14,168 nucleotides of DNA from F23-D06 sp045600525 (GTDB lineage: Bacteria; Bacteroidota; Bacteroidia; Bacteroidales; WCHB1-69): assembly GCA_045600525.1 (NCBI GenBank), contig JAZRYC010000075.1:1-14168 (forward strand), written 5' to 3'. The position numbers and the translations under genes were made by a program. The notes beneath the pieces were generated by a model. The model saw only the letters and a list, made by a program, of their open reading frames with translations, did no database searches and was not told the DNA's origin. Of this stretch, positions 6,752 through 13,544 are shown in pieces. Every line of letters starts with the position of its first letter. The stretch's first letter is position 1.

Positions 6752-7534
6752 TTATGCTTGAGGTTTTGCTTGATCTGTAGCTTGTTTTTTGGATGCGTGA
6801 GAAGCTCGTACTCCTTTGAAGACAAGGTAGCCGACGAAGAGGGCGCAAAGGATCCAGAGGGCGATTTTCAGTTCGCCGTTGTATTTTTCAATAAGTCCCT
6901 GTTGTCCATGGGCGATGTAGCCGAGGAATGCCAGAATAGTATTCCAAAGCGTAGCACCGATGGTGGTGAAGAGAAGGAATACGCCGATGTTCATCTTGGC
7001 CAAACCGGCGGGGATGGAAATCAATTGGCGAATAGCTGGAATGAGTCGTCCGATTAAGGTCGAACTTTTGCCGTTTTCAATGAAGTAGTCTTCCGCTTTC
7101 TTGATTTTCTTACTATCTAAGAGCAGAAGGTGACCGACTTTGCTGTCAGCGAACCAGTAGATGATGGGACGGCCCAACAGTAGCGCCAGAATGTAGTTGA
7201 TAATGGCTCCGATAAGTGCGCCGCAGGTGGCAAAGAGAACGACGAAGATGACATTTACGACTTTGGAGTCTGTTCGATAAAGTGCGGCGTTGTCGCTGTT
7301 GCAGGCCTGATAGGCGGCCGGTGGCACGATGACTTCGGAAGGGAATGGGATAAAGGAACTTTCCACAGCCATAAGCAGGGTGACTGTTCCATAGTTGAGG
7401 TGATTGTTGTACCAGGTAATCACTTTGTCGGTGACGGATGCCTTCTCAGTATTGTTGTGTAAGGTGTCTGCCTGTTCGGCTTGCGTTCCGATAGCAACAA
7501 GAATGAGTAATAGGCAGCAAATTGTTCTTTTCAT
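6752..7534 (-). CDS. DedA family membrane protein
   Basis: This 260-residue inner-membrane protein belongs to the DedA family (SNARE-associated/VTT domain). Members act in lipid and proton-linked envelope homeostasis, and some flip undecaprenyl phosphate or phosphatidylethanolamine. The signature ESSFIPFPSEVIVPPAAY (58-75) carries the conserved E-F-P-P-E pattern, and GRLIPAIRQLISIPAGLAKM (162-181) carries the conserved Arg and re-entrant loop. Hydrophobic segments lie at about 97-120, 183-207 and 223-241. Unusually for DedA, residues 1-19 look like a signal peptide ending in TQA, followed by a short soluble stretch. The tail is basic and hydrophilic. It starts 8 bases after the TPR gene stop and ends 5 bases before aroE, so the three are surely co-transcribed. 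The substrate cannot be told from sequence. Confidence 0.93.
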   Translation of the reverse strand: MKRTICCLLLILVAIGTQAEQADTLHNNTEKASVTDKVITWYNNHLNYGTVTLLMAVESSFIPFPSEVIVPPAAYQACNSDNAALYRTDSKVVNVIFVVLFATCGALIGAIINYILALLLGRPIIYWFADSKVGHLLLLDSKKIKKAEDYFIENGKSSTLIGRLIPAIRQLISIPAGLAKMNIGVFLLFTTIGATLWNTILAFLGYIAHGQQGLIEKYNGELKIALWILCALFVGYLVFKGVRASHASKKQATDQAKPQA

Positions 7535-7542
7535 AGGAATTT

Positions 7543-8973
7543 TTATTGATCGAAAGTGTATTCGCTCCCGAAACGCTCTTCAATGAGGGCGATTTCGGGA
7601 ATGTTTCTCAAATCGTTGTCAAATTCCAAGAAGTCTTGGAATAGTCTTTCATGGTTGATGAAGACGGCCTGGTTGAGGAAGTCGAGACATTTTTCCAACT
7701 GCCCTTTTTTGATGTAAAGAAGCGCCAGGTGGTAATTGATGGATTCAGTCAGCGAAGGATCGTCGTAATAGTTTTCGCAGAGTTCGATACCGAGGTCGGG
7801 ACAATCGTTGAAATAGCAGTAGGAGACAAAAAAATCAAAGAAATGGTATAGGTCGTTGTCCATAGCGTTGATGGCAGTGTAGCAGAGTTCTTTAATGGAT
7901 TCGGCATCTTTTTCGGGGTTGAGTAGGCCGATAAGCTCTTCCATGGCGATAAGGTCCTGCGGATTTTTTTGCAGATGGTCCTTTAAGTATGCCCGCGCCT
8001 CATCAAACTTTCCCTGGGCTTTGAATACGCGAATGATGTCTGAGGTTACGTATGCGGCATAGATGGGATCTTCGTCGCGAGCCATTAGAAAGGATTCAAG
8101 GGCTTTGTCATATTCGTGTAGGTGGTAGTAGCATTTTCCTATTTGGATGTTGAACTGAAGAATATTACATTTCTGATTGGCGATTTTGAAATATTCCAAA
8201 GCCTGTGTGTATTCTTTTTGTCCATAATAGGATTCGGCTAGATTGACATAGGCAAGGACGTCTTCGTCGTCAATAGAGAGTTGGAAGTGGAAGGCTTCCG
8301 TGGCATGGAGGAAGTCGTTGGCGTTAATATATGCGAGTCCTAATGCGCTCCACAGACTGCTGCAAAGAGGAAGTTCTTCAGTGAGGGATTTAAAGAAGGA
8401 TATCAACAACTGACAATCAGCCTGTTGTAAATTGGGAAAGTCTATGAGAACGCTTTTTAGGTCTTCAGCTGCATAATTGTCAAGCTGTATGGCGCGGATG
8501 GCGTGGGTTACAGCTTCTTGAAGTTGGTGCTGGAGAAGGTATTCGTGGGTGAGCAGGAGGTGCGTCTCAGGAATACCTTCTTCTATTTCCAATGATTTTT
8601 GTAGCAGTTCAATAGCGTTGATTTCCTTGTTGCAGATGTGAGCCAAAAGTACTTTTTCTACATATAATTCAGGGATGGGGGCGAAATTGTTTTCCACATA
8701 TAGGAGAATTCGTTCCGCATCGTCGAATTTGTTCTGCAAGGTGAGGAACTTGGAGTGAAGAAGGTGGTTGTATGGATCCTGAGGATAGGTTTGAAGGGCA
8801 TATTCCACGGCCTTTTCAGCGTAATGTAGGTCGTCATTCTCCAAAAAGAAGCCAATGATATCTTGAATGTCCAAATTTTCAAAATAAATGGGCGTGCCAT
8901 TGTCCACTGCTGTTTTGAAATTCTGGGCAAGTTCTGCAACTTCAAAATCTTCACTATCTTCAAATGAATCCAT
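7543..8973 (-). CDS. Tetratricopeptide repeat protein
   Basis: This 476-residue acidic protein without a signal peptide is therefore probably cytoplasmic. It is made almost entirely of helical TPR-like repeats. Clear ones are at about 68-95, 136-165 (LLLTHEYLLQHQLQEAVTHA), 206-234 (WSALGLAYINANDFLHATEA), 239-267 (VNLAESYYGQKEYTQALEYF) and 273-301 (NIQIGKCYYHLHEYDKALES). Another lies near the C-terminus (YHLALLYIKKGQLEKCLDFL). Such proteins are protein-protein scaffolds, and this one has no catalytic domain I can see. It is the first gene of an operon with DedA and aroE, with a -7 promoter element 21 bases before the ATG. Partner and process unknown; the operon link to DedA hints at an envelope-related role only weakly. 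Confidence 0.9.
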   Translation of the reverse strand: MDSFEDSEDFEVAELAQNFKTAVDNGTPIYFENLDIQDIIGFFLENDDLHYAEKAVEYALQTYPQDPYNHLLHSKFLTLQNKFDDAERILLYVENNFAPIPELYVEKVLLAHICNKEINAIELLQKSLEIEEGIPETHLLLTHEYLLQHQLQEAVTHAIRAIQLDNYAAEDLKSVLIDFPNLQQADCQLLISFFKSLTEELPLCSSLWSALGLAYINANDFLHATEAFHFQLSIDDEDVLAYVNLAESYYGQKEYTQALEYFKIANQKCNILQFNIQIGKCYYHLHEYDKALESFLMARDEDPIYAAYVTSDIIRVFKAQGKFDEARAYLKDHLQKNPQDLIAMEELIGLLNPEKDAESIKELCYTAINAMDNDLYHFFDFFVSYCYFNDCPDLGIELCENYYDDPSLTESINYHLALLYIKKGQLEKCLDFLNQAVFINHERLFQDFLEFDNDLRNIPEIALIEERFGSEYTFDQ

Positions 8974-8993
8974 ATCGCGTATTTTAAGGGGTG

Positions 8994-9001
8994 CAAAAAT
9001 A
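8994..9001 (-). promoter_or_regulatory. Predicted -7 promoter element for the TPR-DedA-aroE operon
   Basis: On the minus strand TATTTTTG matches TAnnTTTG and is followed by CACC, 20 bases before the ATG at 8973. It abuts the U-tract of the terminator at 9002-9033, so termination of the upstream gene and initiation of this operon occur within about 40 bases. Confidence 0.45.
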
Positions 9002-9033
9002 CAAAAAAACTAAGCCTTTTCGGAGGCTTAGTT
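9002..9033 (-). terminator. Rho-independent terminator of the TonB_C/OmpA gene
   Basis: The minus strand shows a ten-pair stem AACTAAGCCT / AGGCTTAGTT with a six-base loop (CCGAAA), followed by a continuous run of Ts. It begins 35 bases after the stop of the gene at 9069. Loop-side GC and tail make it a convincing intrinsic terminator in that direction; the plus-strand tail is much poorer. Confidence 0.85.
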
Positions 9034-9068
9034 CTCTTATTATATATGAAATATGGTTAGTCGGAAAA

Positions 9069-10175
9069 TTATCTAACGTAGATGTTGTCAATGACGATTC
9101 TTCTATCCTTTGCAGCTTGAAGACCATAGACGGTTTCGCTGGTGGAGTTTGAATTGAAGGAGTGCTCTACTTGGCCAGAAGAGTTTTTAGTGATAACAAG
9201 ACCGGGCTTTTCATTGTTGATGTAAGGAGCCAGGAAGCCGCCTTCAGCCTGCTTCATGTAGTTGAGCACGCTTTCAATACGGCGGGCAGAGAGGTGCTTG
9301 TTATAGTCACTATTACTGAGCGGACTTGCAAAACCACTAATGGTAAAGGAAACGGTTTTGCCTTTCTTAATAGCCTCGGCAATATATTTTGTAACTTTAT
9401 TGAGTCTTTCCTTACCGCCGTCAACATCCTGATCAAAGAAATTGGAGATGGCACTCTTGGCACTTTCGTTGCTGCCGACCTTGCTCATGTAGGTGTTCTT
9501 AGCAGGCAGATAGTTGTTGTAAAGGGTCATGTATTCGGTAGAGGTGGTTTCCTTTGTGGTTCTTGGATCGGGCTGGTCGTTGTCAAAATAGAGTGTAACT
9601 GGAGTTACGAGATCAATTTCTTCTTGGAGAGCCTTTGTCTCAGCCTTTTCGGCTTTCTTTTGATCGCGAGCGTCTTCTTCTTCAATGATGAAGGTTACAG
9701 GAACTTGGATGGTAAGATCCTGAGGCTCGCAACTTTGTGTGCTGGGAACCATCTTCGGGAAAGATTTTACCACGCGAAGGGCTTCATCGTCAAATTCTTT
9801 GTAACCAGAACTTTGAACGACTTCAATATTAGATAGGGTGCTGTCGGCTTTAACGGTGGCTTGCACGGTGGTAGTACCGGAAATACGCTGATTCTTCAAA
9901 GTCGTTGGATAAACTTTGGTCTTGTTGATATAACGGCACATTTCCTTGTTGCCGCCTTTGAAAGTAGGAAGGGTCATGGCAGAAGTGGGCGTGACATGTT
10001 GTCCGTTGGAATCGGCAATGACTAAGGCGAAACCGGAATTGCAGGAATTGCTTTTCTTACCCTTGGTGTAGAGATAACTGCTATTACCTCCGTTACATTG
10101 AGCGTAACTCATTGACACACAGAGTGTGAAAATAAAAATCCCCAGTAAGCTGACTAACGTGTAATTTCTTTTCAT
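9069..10175 (-). CDS. Periplasmic protein with TonB C-terminal domain fused to OmpA-like domain
   Basis: This 368-residue exported protein has a signal peptide at residues 1-25 (ends SMSYA, then QC). Residues about 75-164 are a TonB C-terminal domain: YPTTLKNQRISGTTTVQATV, then NIEVVQSSGYKEFDDEALRV and PVTFII. A charged, probably helical linker covers 165-188. Residues 192-365 are an OmpA-like domain of the Bacteroidetes type, with LYFDNDQPDPRTT (195-207) and ISGFASPLSNSDYNKHLSAR (279-298). The Asp and Arg residues there are where OmpA proteins grip peptidoglycan. There is no membrane anchor besides the signal peptide, so it is unlikely to be a working energy transducer; a cell-wall-bound periplasmic adaptor is a better guess. 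If the Cys after AQ were a lipobox residue it could be lipidated, but the context (SYAQC) is not a good lipobox. It is monocistronic, with its own promoter and terminator. Confidence 0.85.
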   Translation of the reverse strand: MKRNYTLVSLLGIFIFTLCVSMSYAQCNGGNSSYLYTKGKKSNSCNSGFALVIADSNGQHVTPTSAMTLPTFKGGNKEMCRYINKTKVYPTTLKNQRISGTTTVQATVKADSTLSNIEVVQSSGYKEFDDEALRVVKSFPKMVPSTQSCEPQDLTIQVPVTFIIEEEDARDQKKAEKAETKALQEEIDLVTPVTLYFDNDQPDPRTTKETTSTEYMTLYNNYLPAKNTYMSKVGSNESAKSAISNFFDQDVDGGKERLNKVTKYIAEAIKKGKTVSFTISGFASPLSNSDYNKHLSARRIESVLNYMKQAEGGFLAPYINNEKPGLVITKNSSGQVEHSFNSNSTSETVYGLQAAKDRRIVIDNIYVR

Positions 10176-10207
10176 AATATATTATTCGTTTAATTTAATT
10201 CAGGCGG

Positions 10208-10215
10208 CAAATATA
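10208..10215 (-). promoter_or_regulatory. Predicted -7 promoter element for the TonB_C/OmpA gene
   Basis: On the minus strand TATATTTG matches TAnnTTTG exactly and is followed by CCGCC, 32 bases upstream of the ATG at 10175. It is the same core-plus-start pattern seen at 5648-5655 and 5690-5697. Confidence 0.55.
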
Positions 10216-10269
10216 CATTTTTTTTTCTTGTATTATTATGTATTTTTTTATGTGGTAAAATGAAATTAG

Positions 10270-10277
10270 TATATTTG
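10270..10277 (+). promoter_or_regulatory. Predicted -7 promoter element for the DRTGG-ATPase-hydrogenase-like operon
   Basis: TATATTTG matches TAnnTTTG exactly and is followed by CAGCC, 42 bases before the ATG at 10320. The leader is very A-rich. No other promoter is visible before the three downstream genes, so this probably drives the whole four-gene unit. Confidence 0.55.
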
Positions 10278-10319
10278 CAGCCTAAATTATTAACCTAACA
10301 AAAAATTCTAAAGAAAAAA

Positions 10320-10667
10320 ATGACTATTGAAGAAGTTACGGCGTTAGTTCAAGGCGAAATAGTAGCAGGCGCTGAATATGGTGATCGATTGGTGAAAACA
10401 GTGATTGCATCTGATTTGATGAGCGATGTATTGACGGTGCGCGACCATGACAATCTTCTGCTAATGACAGGACTCTGTAATATGCAGTCTATTAGAACTT
10501 GTGAGATGTCTGATATCGAGATGTTGTTGGTCGTTCGAGGAAAGGTTGTCACGCCCGAAATGATTGAATTGGCTGAAGACAATGATATGGTTGTCATTAC
10601 AACCAAGTTGTCCATGTTTAAGACAGCAGGCCTGCTTTATGAGGCAGGTCTTGCATCTATTTATTAA
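10320..10667 (+). CDS. DRTGG domain protein
   Basis: This 115-residue soluble protein is the size of a single DRTGG domain, a small alpha/beta ligand-binding fold found alone or with CBS domains, phosphotransacetylases and HPr kinase-like proteins. The recognisable part is the central VIASDLMSDVLT (28-39), LLLMTGLCNMQSI (46-58) and the C-terminal PEMIELAEDNDMVVITTKLS (79-98) with FKTAGLLYEAGL. The ligand of DRTGG domains is not established. In anaerobes such stand-alone copies lie beside hydrogenase-like sensor genes, as here. It is the first gene of a four-gene operon, with 14 bases to the ATPase gene. I infer a small-molecule or nucleotide sensing role in that module; the family call is good and the function is open. 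Confidence 0.82.
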   Translation: MTIEEVTALVQGEIVAGAEYGDRLVKTVIASDLMSDVLTVRDHDNLLLMTGLCNMQSIRTCEMSDIEMLLVVRGKVVTPEMIELAEDNDMVVITTKLSMFKTAGLLYEAGLASIY

Positions 10668-10681
10668 CTAATCAAACGATT

Positions 10682-11095
10682 ATGGACTTTTTATACCATG
10701 TTGAAGGAGGTGATTTTACCAATGCCGGTGCTACCTCCAGCGAAGTGAAAAGAATGTTGAAGAAGTTGGGCGTCAGCCCTGAAATCGTCAAAAAGACGGT
10801 GGTCGCACTCTATGAGGCGGAAGTCAACATTGTCGCACATGCTTATCGTGGCGATATTTCTGTGGAACTGGAAGAAAACAAGGTTCGCATTGTTCTGGCA
10901 GATGAAGGCCCTGGGATTCCCAATGTTGATTGGGCTATGCAGAAAGGTAATTCAACCGCATCACCTAAAGTTCGGGAAATGGGTTTCGGTGCCGGCATGG
11001 GACTTCCCAATATCAAAAACAACTCTGACGAATTGGATATTCAGACGGAAGTTGGAAAGGGAACGACTATCACTTTTGTGAATTATTTTAACTAA
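10682..11095 (+). CDS. GHKL ATPase, anti-sigma factor (RsbW/RsbT-like) type
   Basis: This 137-residue protein consists only of a histidine-kinase-like ATPase domain. The N box is EAEVNIVAHAY (45-55), the G1 box DEGPGIPN (74-81) and the G2 region GFGAGMGLPNIKNN (101-114), followed by TEVGKGTTITF (122-132). It lacks a dimerisation/His-phosphoacceptor domain, so it is not a classical sensor kinase. It resembles serine kinases and anti-sigma factors of the RsbW/RsbT/SpoIIAB group. The partners such kinases need (STAS antagonist, PP2C phosphatase) are absent from the window. It sits between the DRTGG gene (14 bases) and the hydrogenase-like gene (6 bases), so it is probably the signalling output of that module. 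Whether it phosphorylates a protein or simply binds one cannot be read from sequence. Confidence 0.88.
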   Translation: MDFLYHVEGGDFTNAGATSSEVKRMLKKLGVSPEIVKKTVVALYEAEVNIVAHAYRGDISVELEENKVRIVLADEGPGIPNVDWAMQKGNSTASPKVREMGFGAGMGLPNIKNNSDELDIQTEVGKGTTITFVNYFN

Positions 11096-11101
11096 AATAC
11101 T

Positions 11102-12487
11102 ATGGCTGAGATACAAGATTTTCATCATGCGCTCAAATTCAAGCACGATCTATGTATTGGATGTGCCCATTGTACGGGCGTGTGCCCCACGAATGCGATT
11201 CACGTGGAAGACGGCCACCCGGTCCTTGACCCCAATCGCTGTGTCGATTGCGGACGTTGCTATATGGCATGCCCGGTAAATGCCATTTATATTGAACAGG
11301 ATGACTTTCAAACAGTCTATGATTGCAAATACCCCGTGTTATTGCTCCCGTCCATATTTATTTCCCAGTTTGAAGAAAAAATCAAGGAGAAGACTATTCT
11401 ATCCGCCCTATATCATATTGGCTTCAAACATGTTTTTGAGGTGGAGAAAAGTGTTGATTTTATCAAGAACGAAATGCAGAAAACGGTAAGCGAGCACGCA
11501 GGTTGTAAGCCTATCATCTCTACATTTTGTCCTGCCATCGTCAGACTCATTCAAGTGAAATTTCCAGTACTTGTTCCGAATCTGTATCTCTCAAAGCCTC
11601 CATTGGATCTTACGGCCCTATATATTCGAAAGCTTCTTACCGAGGAAGATCATATTCCTGAAGAGGACGTGGGTATCTTCTATGCCGCTCCCTGCGCTGC
11701 GAAGATTGCCGCTATCAAGAGCCCCGCGACGGAAGAACAATCCCCCGTTACCGGCGTTGTAAATATGAATTATTTATATAGTAAGGTAATGCGTGTGATA
11801 AAGCAGGGTGAATATACTTTGTGCGAGGATAGTAGAACTCGTTTTCACCGACTTTCCAAGGCAAGTGTTAATTTTACCCTCACAGGAGGTGAAATTGGTT
11901 TGCTCAAAACAGGCAGAAATCTGGCTATAGATGAAATACACAATGTGTCTGATTTCTTAGAGAAACTTGAAGATGAAGATATTCAGGATATAGACTTTTT
12001 GGAATTGCGGGCCTGTGATGAGAGTTGTGCGGGAGGAATCCTCTGTGCCAACAACCGCTTCCTAATGGCCGAACGCCAGCGAAATAGAATGCAGAAGTGC
12101 CCGGATGAAATCGATAATGAGGATAATGACCTGCTGAATTATACAGATTATCTGGCCGAACATCGTAAGGTTCGCGGTAAGGTGGAACCCCGGTCCATGG
12201 ATAAGATGGATGACAATATGGCAGTTGCTATGCAGAAAATGCGTCGGGCATTTGAAATCAACCAGAATCTTCCGCAAGTGGATTGCAGAATCTGCGGGTA
12301 TCAGTCCTGCAAGGCTCTTTCTGAAGCGGTTGTGAATGGCAAGGCTGAAGTAGAGCAATGCGTCTTTGTACAACGCGCGTTGGAGCACTCTGATAAGCTG
12401 AGTATGCTGGAATCAGCCAAAATTACGAATAAAATATGGGGGACGAAGAAAACAGACCCGTCCATTGCAAAAAATCTTAACTTATAA
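11102..12487 (+). CDS. [FeFe]-hydrogenase-like Fe-S protein, probable redox/H2 sensor
   Basis: This 461-residue cytoplasmic protein begins with two ferredoxin [4Fe-4S] motifs (Cys18/21/24/28 and Cys47/50/53/57). An [FeFe]-hydrogenase large-subunit domain follows (about 75-325) and then a Fes-type cluster motif CX2CX4CX16C (Cys395/398/403/420). All four cysteines expected to hold the H-cluster are present: Cys143 in STFCPA, Cys198 in APCAAK, and Cys305 and Cys309 in ELRACDESCAGG. The proton-transfer Cys of catalytic enzymes (TSCCP) is Phe142, and the Met of ExMxC is Arg303. This points away from a fast catalytic hydrogenase and towards the putative sensory groups. Related sensory proteins usually continue with PAS and kinase or phosphatase domains; this one ends about 40 residues after the Fes motif. 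The operon places it with a DRTGG protein and a free ATPase. Assembly would need HydEFG, not in this window. Confidence 0.9.
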   Translation: MAEIQDFHHALKFKHDLCIGCAHCTGVCPTNAIHVEDGHPVLDPNRCVDCGRCYMACPVNAIYIEQDDFQTVYDCKYPVLLLPSIFISQFEEKIKEKTILSALYHIGFKHVFEVEKSVDFIKNEMQKTVSEHAGCKPIISTFCPAIVRLIQVKFPVLVPNLYLSKPPLDLTALYIRKLLTEEDHIPEEDVGIFYAAPCAAKIAAIKSPATEEQSPVTGVVNMNYLYSKVMRVIKQGEYTLCEDSRTRFHRLSKASVNFTLTGGEIGLLKTGRNLAIDEIHNVSDFLEKLEDEDIQDIDFLELRACDESCAGGILCANNRFLMAERQRNRMQKCPDEIDNEDNDLLNYTDYLAEHRKVRGKVEPRSMDKMDDNMAVAMQKMRRAFEINQNLPQVDCRICGYQSCKALSEAVVNGKAEVEQCVFVQRALEHSDKLSMLESAKITNKIWGTKKTDPSIAKNLNL

Positions 12488-12499
12488 CGAAGATAATAG

Positions 12500-13447
12500 A
12501 TGTTGACAAAACTCTCTGTGACTCTGCTTCATATTCATGAACATGCCGCCTCTGGTGGGAACTTTGTCCAGACATTGCCCTCAATTTTGTGCAATGTATT
12601 GGAAAATACACTGGAAATAACCTGTCTGGTTATTCTTATGATGACGTTGATTGAACTGATTAACGTTTCTTCTTCGGGCAAATTGATGACGCGCTTGCGT
12701 AATTATCCAATCCTTCAGACCGTTATTGCAGGCTTGTTGGGTGTTATTCCCGGTTGTGCCGGCGGCTTTGCAGTAGTGTCCATGTTTACGCATGGTATGA
12801 TTACTTTTGGCGCACTTATGGGCGGCATGATTGCCACTTTTGGAGATGAGGCCTTTTTCCTATTTGCCAAAAGTCCAAAATGGGGATTGATTCTTACGGC
12901 TATATTGTTTGCGTTAGGACTGCTGGTGGGCGTTATGCTGAATTTTGCAAGTCGAAAATGGAATCTTTCCATTGAATCTCATGAATTTGAAATCCATGAG
13001 GAAATCGTTCAACATAAGCATACACGTGCCGAAGGCGGTAGTTTTGGGAACCATGTGATTCATTTCTTCAAAGAACATCTTTGGGAACATGTGGTGAAAA
13101 AACATTTGCTGAGTATTTTCCTGTGGTCTTTCGGCGTTTTGCTATTCCTTCAGGTACTTGAATATTTTCTGGATATTGAAACCCTGTTACAGACGCACCA
13201 ATGGGCCAAATATTTGTTGCTGTTGTTGGCCGTGTTGATTGGCTTTATCCCAGAGTCTGGACCTCATTTGGTTTTTATCCTGATGTTCTTGGAAGGAACG
13301 ATTCCGTTCGGCATCCTTTTAGCCAATTCCATTGCCCAGAATGGTCACGCGGGTCTTCCCCTGTTGGCGCAGTCTCGAAAGAATTTCTTTATAATGAAGT
13401 CCTTTACTATGCTGCTGGGCTTGATTTGCGGAGCCATTTTGATTTAG
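12500..13447 (+). CDS. ArsP_2-family 10-TM putative heavy-metal/manganese exporter
   Basis: This 315-residue membrane protein has two similar halves. The first carries GLLGVIPGCAGG (78-89), MFTHGMITFGALMGGMIATF (95-114) and FGDEAFFLFA (114-123). The second carries GFIPESGPHLVFI (248-260), MFLEGTIPFGILLANSIA (262-279) and NGHAGLPLLAQ (281-291). This pseudo-duplication with IP and DEAF/HAGLP motifs is typical of the ArsP_2 family, often annotated as arsenic efflux protein or putative manganese transporter. The loop between the halves (about 160-203) contains nine histidines and many acidic residues, a plausible metal-binding segment. The gene begins 12 bases after the hydrogenase-like gene, so it belongs to the same operon. 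Export of a metal is inferred from the family; the ion is unknown. A terminator follows at 13492-13520. Confidence 0.82.
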   Translation: MLTKLSVTLLHIHEHAASGGNFVQTLPSILCNVLENTLEITCLVILMMTLIELINVSSSGKLMTRLRNYPILQTVIAGLLGVIPGCAGGFAVVSMFTHGMITFGALMGGMIATFGDEAFFLFAKSPKWGLILTAILFALGLLVGVMLNFASRKWNLSIESHEFEIHEEIVQHKHTRAEGGSFGNHVIHFFKEHLWEHVVKKHLLSIFLWSFGVLLFLQVLEYFLDIETLLQTHQWAKYLLLLLAVLIGFIPESGPHLVFILMFLEGTIPFGILLANSIAQNGHAGLPLLAQSRKNFFIMKSFTMLLGLICGAILI

Positions 13448-13491
13448 GCATTGTTTGTTATTAGAAAAGTTTTCTTGGCTATAACATAAAA

Positions 13492-13520
13492 AAAACCGCT
13501 TCCTTTTGGGAAGCGGTTTT
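13492..13520. terminator. Strong, probably bidirectional terminator between the exporter and glutamate dehydrogenase genes
   Basis: A twelve-pair stem AAAACCGCTTCC / GGAAGCGGTTTT with a five-base loop separates two convergent genes. On the minus strand it is followed by a run of about eight Ts, which is ideal for gdhA. On the plus strand the tail is TTTTCTAT, adequate for the four-gene operon ending at 13447. Confidence 0.9.
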
Positions 13521-13544
13521 CTATAATCGAAGTATAATCTAAGA

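Noticed and set aside
6747..6848. Longer start for aroE
   Set aside because: The extension overlaps the end of the DedA gene and is Arg/Ser-rich; the conserved AroE start is MKHFGLLG at 6746.
10610..10660. GCAGGCCTGC palindrome and nearby AGGCAGG near the end of the DRTGG gene
   Set aside because: They lie within conserved coding sequence, lack a U-tract, and look like chance codon pairing rather than a terminator or attenuator.
13448..13491. AGAAAAGTTTTCT symmetry after the exporter stop
   Set aside because: There is no loop space for a hairpin and the true terminator follows directly at 13492-13520.
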